From positions 1-5,694 of the forward strand of contig CAKPSO010000043.1 of assembly GCA_934183185.1 (NCBI GenBank): a stretch of DNA of 5,694 nt. Reading direction: 5' to 3'. Positions within the stretch are counted from its first letter, which is position 1. The number at the start of each line of letters is the position of its first letter. This document shows positions 1 to 5,626 of this stretch, piece by piece. The position numbers were made by a program, and so were the translations under genes. The stretch comes from an uncultured Bacilli bacterium. GTDB lineage: Bacteria; Bacillota_I; Bacilli_A; RF39; UBA660. The notes beneath the pieces are model-generated. The model was given only the letters and a program-made list of their open reading frames with translations, had not been told where the DNA came from and did not search any database.

Positions 1-1558
1 TATAGCTGAAATTGGAGAAGCTAAGATGGAATATGAAGTTCTAGAATTAACAGATGAACTTCGTAGTGAAGTTAGAAGTTTAGCAGAAAAAGATTTATCT
101 GATGCCCTAAGAATTAAAGATAAATTAGAAAAATATGCTAGAATTGATGAAATTAAAGAAAGTGTTGTAGAAAAATATACTAGAATTGATGAAATTAAAG
201 AAAGTGTTGTAGAAAAATATACAAAAGAAAACGAGGATAAATTAAAAGAAAAGGAATTAATTGAATTAATTACCAAAGTAAAACTTATTCTAGAAGAAAT
301 TGAATATGAAATCTTTAGACAAATTGTAGTAAAAGAAAAAACAAGAGCAGATGGTAGAAAAATGGATGAGATTAGACCACTTTCTACTGATATTGATTTA
401 CTTCCTAGAACGCATGGCTCTGCCTTATTTACTCGTGGACAAACTCAAGCTTTAGCAATTACTACATTAGGAGCACTAGGAGAACATCAGATTTTAGATG
501 GACTTGACATGGAAACAGAAAAAAGATTTATGTTGCATTATAATTTTCCAGCTTTCTCAGTTGGTGAGACTGGTAGATATGGAGCACCTGGTAGAAGAGA
601 AATAGGACATGGGGCTTTAGGTGAAAGAGCACTTCTACAAGTAATGCCATCAGAAGAAGAATTCCCATATACTGTTCGTGTTGTATCAGAAGTACTTGAA
701 AGTAATGGTTCATCTAGTCAAGCAACAATTTGTGCTGGATGTATGAGTTTAATGGCAGCAGGAGTTCCTATTAAAGCACCAGTTGCAGGTATTGCGATGG
801 GATTAATTACTCAAGGTGATGATTATACTATTTTAACAGATATTCAAGGTATGGAAGATCATCTAGGAGATATGGACTTTAAAGTTGCTGGAACAAAGGA
901 TGGAATTACTGCACTTCAAATGGATATTAAAATTAAAGGTATTACCGAAAACATCCTAAAAGAAGCATTAGCCCAAGCTAAAAAAGCTAGGCTTGAAATC
1001 TTAGATGTTATCACTAAACAAATACCAGAGCCTCGTAAAGAAGTTAGTAAATATGCACCTAAAACAGAAATTTTCTTTATTAAACCTGAGAAAATTAAAG
1101 ATGTTATTGGTAGAGGTGGTGAAATGATTACTAAGATTATATGTGATAGTTCTAATGTTACTGCTGTTACCGATATCAATGCTGTTAAAGTAGATTTAGA
1201 AGATGATGGCCGTGTAACAATTTACCATTCTGATAAAGAAATTATTGAAAAAACTAAACAGATGATTCTAGATGTAGTAAAAGAAGTAGAAGAGGGAGAA
1301 ATATATCCAGCCAAAGTAGTAAAAGTTGAAGATTTTGGATGCTTTGTACAAGTATGGCCAGGATGTGAAGGATTAGTTCATATTTCTGAACTTGCTCATG
1401 AAAGAGTAAAAAAATGTGAAGACGTAGTAAAATTAGGTGATGAAATATTAGTAAAAGCTATTGGCTGTGACAAAAAGGGAAGACTTAACTTTTCTAGAAG
1501 ACAAGCACTTCCAAAACCAAAGCCATCAGAAAAACTTAAAGAAGACTCAAAGCATTAA
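1..1558 (+). CDS. pnp: Polyribonucleotide nucleotidyltransferase (PNPase), 5'-truncated by window edge
   Basis: PNPase is a trimeric cytoplasmic 3'-5' exoribonuclease that uses phosphate to release nucleoside diphosphates and takes part in mRNA decay. The frame is open to the first bases of the window and already matches the family before the first ATG at 26 (IAEIGEAKME), so the start lies outside. Counting from that Met: helical linker about 1-95; second RNase PH core about 100-320, with RR 190-191 in GRREIGHG, SSS 229-231 in the phosphate-binding GSSS, and D278, D284 and K286 matching the E. coli catalytic D486, D492 and K494; KH domain about 349-415 with GRGG at 362-365; S1 domain about 424-493 (GCFVQVWPGCEGLVHISEL). 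The lysine-rich tail ends HISKH-like with TAA. All catalytic residues visible in this part are present. Oddities are a 14-residue tandem duplication at 38-65 and about ten extra residues in the KH domain compared with B. subtilis as I remember it. The identification is secure. Confidence 0.97.
   Translation, partial: IAEIGEAKMEYEVLELTDELRSEVRSLAEKDLSDALRIKDKLEKYARIDEIKESVVEKYTRIDEIKESVVEKYTKENEDKLKEKELIELITKVKLILEEIEYEIFRQIVVKEKTRADGRKMDEIRPLSTDIDLLPRTHGSALFTRGQTQALAITTLGALGEHQILDGLDMETEKRFMLHYNFPAFSVGETGRYGAPGRREIGHGALGERALLQVMPSEEEFPYTVRVVSEVLESNGSSSQATICAGCMSLMAAGVPIKAPVAGIAMGLITQGDDYTILTDIQGMEDHLGDMDFKVAGTKDGITALQMDIKIKGITENILKEALAQAKKARLEILDVITKQIPEPRKEVSKYAPKTEIFFIKPEKIKDVIGRGGEMITKIICDSSNVTAVTDINAVKVDLEDDGRVTIYHSDKEIIEKTKQMILDVVKEVEEGEIYPAKVVKVEDFGCFVQVWPGCEGLVHISELAHERVKKCEDVVKLGDEILVKAIGCDKKGRLNFSRRQALPKPKPSEKLKEDSKH
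137..220. repeat. In-frame 42-bp tandem duplication inside pnp
   Basis: Two adjacent 42-base units (137-178 and 179-220) differ only at their first base (g/a). They encode ARIDEIKESVVEKY and TRIDEIKESVVEKY. The identity continues two bases past the second unit, and a partial match to the unit's end (tagaaaaatat) precedes the first at 126-136. That short preceding match could have seeded slippage. B. subtilis PNPase, from memory, has a single equivalent stretch (REDAINEVKNAVVAKF). The unit is 14 residues, two heptads, so it would lengthen a charged helix of the linker domain without changing the frame. Confidence 0.97.
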
Positions 1559-1561
1559 TAA

Positions 1562-1601
1562 ATAATAAAAATATATAGTGGAAGCTATATATTTTTATTA
1601 T
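1562..1601 (+). terminator. Rho-independent-type terminator of pnp
   Basis: It begins four bases after the pnp stop. A perfect 17-bp inverted repeat (1562-1578 with 1585-1601) encloses the loop TGGAAG. The upper stem (TATATAG/CTATATA) is followed on the + strand by TTTTT, which can act as the U-tract, although the stem is almost entirely A/T. The symmetry and the A-run side would let it work weakly in the other direction as well. Between here and the tnpB remnant (1602-1637) I see no feature. Confidence 0.75.
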
Positions 1602-1637
1602 GAAAAAAAAGAGCGTTCGAATCATTATTAAATAAAA

Positions 1638-2146
1638 ATGAGTCAAGAAGATTAAGGCTAATTAAAAGAATTAGTAGTAGAATACTAATTTCTAAAAAAA
1701 GTAGATAGTTGTAGTTTAAGAAATAGTATTTTTAATTTGGAATATAGTTATAAAAATTTCTTTAATAAAAGAAGTGGATATCAAGTATTTAAAAATAAAT
1801 TTAGTAACAAAGTTATAGGACTACTTGCATAAAGAGTAGTTATAAAGGTAACAACTATAGTAATATAGAAATTGATTTAGGGATTAAAGATTTAATAATT
1901 ACAAGTGATGGAGAAAAATAGTTAAAAAGAATACAAAAGAAGTTATCTAGACAAGTAAAAGGAAGTAATAATTTTAATAAGATATTTGAATTACTAAAAT
2001 GGAAAACCAAACTTGAAGGAAAGCATTATTATCAAGTAGATACTTTCTATCCAAGTAGTAAGATGTATAGTCATTGCGAAAGTAAGAGTAAGGTAACCAA
2101 TAATTTAAGTATTAGAAACTGGAAATGTAACGACCAAGGCAAATAA
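1638..2146 (+). pseudogene. tnpB: Decayed tnpB (IS200/IS605-family RNA-guided nuclease) remnant
   Basis: Two reading frames give pieces of TnpB in the correct order. Frame A (about 1638-1829) reads LKELVVEY-stop-FLKKVDS, then SLRNSIFNLEYSYKNFF and RSGYQVFKNKF, matching the N-terminal region (WLKEVDS, SLR..L..A.KNFF, GYPKFK). It has stops at 1653, 1659, 1686 and 1830. Frame B (about 1832-2146) reads EIDLGIKDLIITSDGEK, stop at 1919, KRIQKKLSRQVKGSNN, then YYQVDTFYPSSKMYSHC and LSIRNWKCNDQGK. EIDLG holds the RuvC-I aspartate. The segment carrying the RuvC-II glutamate (IEDL) is deleted after GSNNFNK, the zinc finger has lost cysteines (MYSHC, CNDQG), and the C-terminal DRDINAA part is missing. 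The remnant is about 0.5 kb against roughly 1.1-1.2 kb for an intact gene. It cannot encode an active nuclease. No tnpA or convincing element ends are visible. Confidence 0.88.
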
Positions 2147-2169
2147 AAATTAAATTTTTATTCTTTTGC
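2139..2169 (+). terminator. Possible imperfect hairpin at the tnpB remnant 3' end
   Basis: GCAAA-TAAAAATT (2139-2151) pairs with AATTTTTA...TTTTGC (2153-2169), with a four-base bulge and a very tight centre. The inner AATAAAAATT/AATTTTTATT match is perfect over ten bases. It overlaps the tnpB remnant stop, so it could be a leftover right-end hairpin or a weak + strand terminator opposite the - strand terminator. A/T richness makes chance pairing quite possible. Confidence 0.3.
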
Positions 2170-2175
2170 TCTTAG

Positions 2176-2208
2176 AAAAAAATAGACTTAGAAAAAACTA
2201 AGTCTATT
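2176..2208 (-). terminator. Rho-independent terminator of the HD-GYP-like gene
   Basis: A perfect 11-bp stem (AATAGACTTAG 2181-2191 with CTAAGTCTATT 2198-2208) has a six-base loop. On the - strand it is followed by seven T residues (2176-2182, overlapping the stem foot). It starts 15 bases past the stop of the HD-GYP-like gene, so it is a well-placed - strand terminator. With the tnpB remnant ending on the other side, it separates two convergent units. Confidence 0.85.
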
Positions 2209-2226
2209 AATCAACTAGTTGATTAA
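2207..2226. repeat. Perfect 20-bp palindrome over the stop codon of the HD-GYP-like gene
   Basis: TTAATCAACTAGTTGATTAA is identical to its own reverse complement. It contains the TAA stop (2223-2225) and abuts the terminator stem. With no loop it would form only a cruciform or a short hairpin in RNA. It may be a protein-binding palindrome or a recombination scar; no function is shown. Confidence 0.6.
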
Positions 2227-3521
2227 ATTGTTTTTGATTTTAATACATCAGAACTAATTCCTGCTATTTGATCCTCAGCAATACTATTTACAACTGATGA
2301 TAGTTTTTCATTATGTGTAACGATTCTTTCAATGGTCAGATTTAAGTACCCTTTACTTAAATCTATTACTTCATTATCAGTAGTAGTAACGGTTGGCCTA
2401 GCATTAAATTTAGTATCTTTTGATCTACCAGTGATAATAGCAAAGCGCCCATCCGATAACTTAACTCTAGTACCAACAGAATATAATGGAATACAATTCT
2501 CAAATATATTTTTCAACTCTTCATTTATCATGCCATTTCTGGCAGCATATTGAAATACAGCAGATACATTTTCTAAATTCATTTCATGACTATTCAAGCC
2601 ATTCTGAACAGCTTTTACTAAAATATCATCATATAAGCTACATAAATGTACAATACCAGATGCAACTTTAACTGCTTTTGTAGTATTTATATCAGAGTAC
2701 TTAACATTTAAAGGCCCAGTACCCATATCATTTTCACCACTATATAAAATAATATTAGTTATTGTATTATCAAGTGGTAAAGAGGTAAATGCATAAACAG
2801 GTGCATATTTAGTTTCATATGGCTTTGATAATAAATTCCTATCCAAATTGTATTTAGATATTAAATGTTCACTTAATTTATATTCAGAAAGTAATTTCAT
2901 TGCAATAGGATCCTGATAGCGAAGACCGTAATCATGAAGCAAAGCAGCAGTCGCAATTTTATCTAACTGTATGTACTCACTTTTATCAAATATTCCATTT
3001 TTTTCTAATGCTTTATTGTAATTAACTGCAACCACTACTGAAAATTCTGCAACTCTTAAACTATGCTCATATATATCATAATTATTACAATAACTGGCTA
3101 AATCATAATTGAAATCTAAACTCCATTCCTTTGCATTAGTATCAGTATTAGTAATTTTAAATTGAGACCAAACCAAAGCATTAGTAATTTTATTTGCACA
3201 GTCTTGAACAATAGATAATGACTGATTAGTAAACTTCATAACCTGTTCCAAAGAAGTAGTGATTTCCTTTTGCGTACTTTGATCAATTGATTCTTCAACA
3301 CTATTATGATTCCACTTTTCCGCATTTTTATATTCCAACAATTCTTCTTGAGTAAAAGATATTTTTAACTTATCATTAATTATTTTATCCCTATGATTTT
3401 TAACTCTATCAATAATATCGCTAGTTAAAACTTTACCAGCAGGAATTAATACAGCATTACCTAAAAATACTGGTTCATCGACTACCATTCCTTCTCTTAA
3501 ATGATCAATGCTTATATACAT
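2223..3521 (-). CDS. HD-GYP-like domain protein with an incomplete metal site (possible non-catalytic c-di-GMP-type regulator)
   Basis: The protein is 432 residues. Residues 1-60 (ISIDHLREGMVVDEPVF, LIPAGKVLTSDIIDRVK) match the small beta domain found before HD-GYP domains. The HD region runs about 145-300: H153 in YEHSLRVAEF and H196-D197 in ALLHDYG are kept. The usual HHE..DG.GYP stretch is replaced by YSGENDMGTGPL (about 260-271), the HP-type histidine region reads KYAPVYAF, and the DvyDA aspartate position is serine (LCSLYDDI). Residues 340-396 (YSVGTRVKLSDGRFAIIT, IDLSKGYLNLTI) match the C-terminal beta domain of clostridial HD-GYP proteins. True members cleave cyclic di-GMP; with half the metal ligands missing, this one is probably a sensor or scaffold, or acts on something else (inference). 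The start was chosen at 3521, not the upstream ATG at 3539, because AGGA lies nine bases before it and a promoter overlaps the longer start. There is no signal peptide or membrane segment. It lies 56 bases after gpsA. Confidence 0.82.
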   Translation of the reverse strand: MYISIDHLREGMVVDEPVFLGNAVLIPAGKVLTSDIIDRVKNHRDKIINDKLKISFTQEELLEYKNAEKWNHNSVEESIDQSTQKEITTSLEQVMKFTNQSLSIVQDCANKITNALVWSQFKITNTDTNAKEWSLDFNYDLASYCNNYDIYEHSLRVAEFSVVVAVNYNKALEKNGIFDKSEYIQLDKIATAALLHDYGLRYQDPIAMKLLSEYKLSEHLISKYNLDRNLLSKPYETKYAPVYAFTSLPLDNTITNIILYSGENDMGTGPLNVKYSDINTTKAVKVASGIVHLCSLYDDILVKAVQNGLNSHEMNLENVSAVFQYAARNGMINEELKNIFENCIPLYSVGTRVKLSDGRFAIITGRSKDTKFNARPTVTTTDNEVIDLSKGYLNLTIERIVTHNEKLSSVVNSIAEDQIAGISSDVLKSKTI

Positions 3522-3530
3522 ATTATCACA

Positions 3531-3534
3531 TCCT
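3531..3534 (-). promoter_or_regulatory. Ribosome binding site deciding the HD-GYP-like start
   Basis: AGGA on the - strand lies nine bases before the ATG at 3521. The alternative ATG at 3539 has only TAGATATAGTC before it, with no Shine-Dalgarno match, and sits next to the -10 box. The six extra residues (MLGCDN) also lack family character. The shorter protein is therefore preferred. Confidence 0.7.
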
Positions 3535-3540
3535 AACATG

Positions 3541-3569
3541 ACTATATCTAATTATGTCTAAAAAGTCAA
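3541..3569 (-). promoter_or_regulatory. Sigma-A-type promoter for the HD-GYP-like gene
   Basis: On the - strand, TTGACT (3564-3569) and TATAGT (3541-3546) are separated by exactly 17 bases, each 5/6 to consensus. Transcription would start near 3533-3535, leaving a short leader of about a dozen bases that carries AGGA. The -35 lies just downstream of the gpsA stop, so the gene can be expressed independently of gpsA. Confidence 0.72.
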
Positions 3570-3577
3570 TATAAAAC

Positions 3578-4522
3578 TTAAACTAATATTTTAAGATTTA
3601 CATTATTATAAATAACATTATGTATATTTCTAAAAATAGGTATATCAAGATTAACAGTATTCATTAATCTAATAATAGTATTTAATGTATTTAATCCTTC
3701 AACAGTATGATTGTTAATATATTCTTTTATTAGTCCCTTATCTTGAGTGGCAATTATCTTACCTAAAGAAAAATTTCTACTTTTAGAACTAGTACACGTT
3801 AATATTAAATCACCAATACCAGAATAGGAAATAACTGTTTTATAATTTCCCCCACAGGCCTGAATAAGACTCACAATACCCTGTAAAGCTTCAGTAATAA
3901 ATTTTGCTTTAGTTGATTCGGTTACACCAATTCCATCCAAAATACCGCATCCTAACGCAACTACATTTTTAATAGAACCACATATCTCAACCCCAATCAT
4001 ATCATTAGTCTCTTGCAACCTAATATTAGTATTACTAAAAGCTAATTTAACTTTATCAATAGCTATACCATTTTTCCCAGCAACTGTTAAACCAATAGGA
4101 TACTCTTTAACAGTGTCAATAGCGAAACTTGCACCAGATATAACTGTAATATTATTGATAGGAAAATACTTTTCTAATATTTGATGCATAAATAGAAGAG
4201 TATCATCAATACCCTTACTAGCAATACACAAACACTGATTATTATAATATTTTTTTAAATCCTTACAAGTATTATCTATAAATTTCACTGGTATAGCTAT
4301 AATTATTAAATCTTTATCTCTAACAGCTTCCTCTATACTAGTAGTAATATATATATTATTAGGTATAATAACTTTAGGTAATACCCTCTCATACATATGC
4401 TTACTATCTATAATATTTTTCTCTTCCTCGAACTTAGTCCACATAGTTATATCATTATTCCTATTTAAAGATACAGCTAGGGCTAAACCATATGCCCCAG
4501 TACCCAAAATACATATTTTCAT
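3578..4522 (-). CDS. gpsA: NAD(P)-dependent glycerol-3-phosphate dehydrogenase
   Basis: GpsA interconverts dihydroxyacetone phosphate and sn-glycerol-3-phosphate with NAD(P)H in the cytoplasm, supplying the backbone for phospholipids. The 314 residues are close to the family's usual 330 or so. The Rossmann motif GTGAYGLALA is at 7-16. SKGI at 102-105 matches the family (T/S)KG. The family GPSFA is GASFAID here (130-136), losing the proline. K185 in GSIKNVVALGCGILDG is the expected catalytic lysine, and GDLILTCTSSKSRNFSLG (237-254), with R249-N250, matches the substrate-binding signature. VEGLNT (274-279) is also typical. The ATG start has AAAGGAG on the - strand (4533-4539) ten bases upstream. 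It is the first gene of a leftward pair with the HD-GYP-like gene. Divergence at several signature positions suggests a fast-evolving or second copy (inference), but the core residues are intact. Confidence 0.92.
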   Translation of the reverse strand: MKICILGTGAYGLALAVSLNRNNDITMWTKFEEEKNIIDSKHMYERVLPKVIIPNNIYITTSIEEAVRDKDLIIIAIPVKFIDNTCKDLKKYYNNQCLCIASKGIDDTLLFMHQILEKYFPINNITVISGASFAIDTVKEYPIGLTVAGKNGIAIDKVKLAFSNTNIRLQETNDMIGVEICGSIKNVVALGCGILDGIGVTESTKAKFITEALQGIVSLIQACGGNYKTVISYSGIGDLILTCTSSKSRNFSLGKIIATQDKGLIKEYINNHTVEGLNTLNTIIRLMNTVNLDIPIFRNIHNVIYNNVNLKILV

Positions 4523-4556
4523 AATAATTATTCTCCTTTATCTATGATATAAATTA

Positions 4557-4585
4557 ATTATATACTAAATAAATTTAAATTTAAA
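4557..4585 (-). promoter_or_regulatory. Candidate promoter of gpsA
   Basis: On the - strand TATAAT (complement of 4557-4562) is a perfect -10. The hexamer 17 bases upstream is TTTAAA (4580-4585), a poor -35. It lies about 18 bases upstream of the gpsA Shine-Dalgarno sequence, which is sensible placement. The surrounding A/T runs, including an ATTTAAATTTAAAT palindrome at 4573-4586, make chance -10 matches likely. Confidence 0.4.
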
Positions 4586-4607
4586 TACCAACGCCTGAAA
4601 ATAATAC

Positions 4608-4615
4608 TGTATAAT
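4608..4615 (+). promoter_or_regulatory. Candidate -10 of the zinc-ribbon gene
   Basis: TATAAT at 4610-4615 is a perfect -10 hexamer preceded directly by TG (not the extended -10 spacing, which needs one base between). No recognisable -35 lies 16-18 bases upstream (ACCAAC region). It would give a leader of roughly 45 bases before the GTG at 4667. Confidence 0.4.
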
Positions 4616-4655
4616 TTACTAATAAAGGTGTAAAATTAAGATATATACAAATTAT

Positions 4656-4661
4656 AGGAGG
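4656..4661 (+). promoter_or_regulatory. AGGAGG ribosome binding site setting a GTG start
   Basis: A full AGGAGG consensus lies five bases before GTG at 4667. No ATG is placed as well; the next in-frame Met is residue 16 without a Shine-Dalgarno match. This supports the GTG start. Confidence 0.8.
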
Positions 4662-4666
4662 GTATT

Positions 4667-5626
4667 GTGAAGTATTGGTGGCTTAATAAATATAAACATT
4701 TAGTAGTAAAAATGATACCTAATTTAATAATAGATTTAAATTACTTTTTAATAATGCCTAAAAACTATCTAAAACTTTATGAAAAAATAAAATTATTACC
4801 AGTTTCTGAGTTAAAGGAACAGGAATTATTAATTAATTTATATGTACTTATCAACAGTAAGAATCTTAAAGATAATAGAGTATTATTAATAATAGATGAG
4901 TTATTAAAAGTACCTGATACTAATCTACCTATAAGTGATTATTCACTTAAAGATATTATTGAAGAAATAAAAAATCTAAAAAATAATCTCCCTATCCAAG
5001 AAAAATTAGATTTTAATAATATAGCAGCCTGCTACACATGTAGACAAATATTTTATATAGATAAAATCACATCAGTTAATAAAAGAGGGTATTGTTTATG
5101 CCCATTCTGTCGTAAACCTACTATATATTTTGATAATGACTATATTCCTATGAATACATCATTTATAAAATTAGCTTCTCTATACTATAATATTTCACCA
5201 CTAGGCTGTAATTATCTTAATATTAAAAAATTATTAAAAAAGAATGTAGAGATAACTATTAGTAATATTATTACTACATCTACAGTTATTGAAAATAGTA
5301 AAAGAAGAAGAAAACAAACTAGTTATTATGTAGATTGTTCTTGCTTAGAGAAGAAAAAAATATCCTCTTTAGAAGAAGAAATTATATTAAAAAATTATTA
5401 TGATTGTTTCCATAAGCTAGAAGAAGAAATAGAGTATGAAACAACTATAATTGTACCTGAGATTAGAGAAGATAGAATGTCAAATTTATGTTACTTATTA
5501 GTATTATCCATCATGGACATTCTATCTAAATCAGTCTATCTTAAAAAAATAAAGATTATTTGTCCAAGTTTATTAAGCTATCAACTTTTATCAACCATCA
5601 AAAAAACAATATGCACCTTGAACTGA
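4667..5626 (+). CDS. Unrecognised protein with a CxxC...CPxC zinc-ribbon-like motif, 3' end probably cut by an IS
   Basis: I do not recognise this 319-residue protein. Residues 1-115 are helical, hydrophobic in patches, rich in Leu, Ile, Lys and Asn, without a convincing signal peptide or membrane span. Residues 122-148 hold C122-x2-C125 and, after about 20 residues, C145-P-x-C148, followed by a PMNTSFIKLASLYY segment; this layout resembles treble-clef or zinc-ribbon modules of small cytoplasmic proteins of the CFHC...CPYCG...P...L..M..Y style. Residues 193-313 alternate predicted strands and helices (ETTIIVPEI, a long helix at 272-287, then KKIKIICPSLLSYQLL), which vaguely recalls the C-terminal half of a macro domain; this is weak inference. 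GTG start with a strong AGGAGG. It diverges from gpsA. The stop TGA lies inside the inverted repeat of an IS3-type element, so residues 318-319 are IS-derived and the native C-terminus is probably lost. Confidence 0.75.
   Translation: MKYWWLNKYKHLVVKMIPNLIIDLNYFLIMPKNYLKLYEKIKLLPVSELKEQELLINLYVLINSKNLKDNRVLLIIDELLKVPDTNLPISDYSLKDIIEEIKNLKNNLPIQEKLDFNNIAACYTCRQIFYIDKITSVNKRGYCLCPFCRKPTIYFDNDYIPMNTSFIKLASLYYNISPLGCNYLNIKKLLKKNVEITISNIITTSTVIENSKRRRKQTSYYVDCSCLEKKKISSLEEEIILKNYYDCFHKLEEEIEYETTIIVPEIREDRMSNLCYLLVLSIMDILSKSVYLKKIKIICPSLLSYQLLSTIKKTICTLN

Noticed and set aside
26..28. ATG at 26 as the start of pnp
   Set aside because: The frame is open to the window start and the upstream codons (IAEIGEAK) match PNPase, so this Met is internal.
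137..220. CRISPR-like repeat
   Set aside because: The two units are directly adjacent without spacers and are in-frame coding sequence of pnp.
528..713. Antisense ORF inside pnp
   Set aside because: It lies wholly opposite conserved PNPase codons, lacks a ribosome binding site and has no family character.
916..1179. Second antisense ORF inside pnp
   Set aside because: Same reason: a shadow of the conserved core and KH coding sequence.
1615..1623. GTTCGAATC resembling a tRNA T-loop
   Set aside because: The flanks (GAGC, ATTA) do not form a T-stem, and no acceptor or anticodon arm surrounds it.
2332..2671. Two + strand ORFs inside the HD-GYP-like gene
   Set aside because: They overlap each other and lie opposite a gene with clear domains, with no start signals.
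3522..3539. Six-residue N-terminal extension of the HD-GYP-like protein
   Set aside because: No Shine-Dalgarno sequence before the ATG at 3539, and the promoter -10 lies directly next to it.
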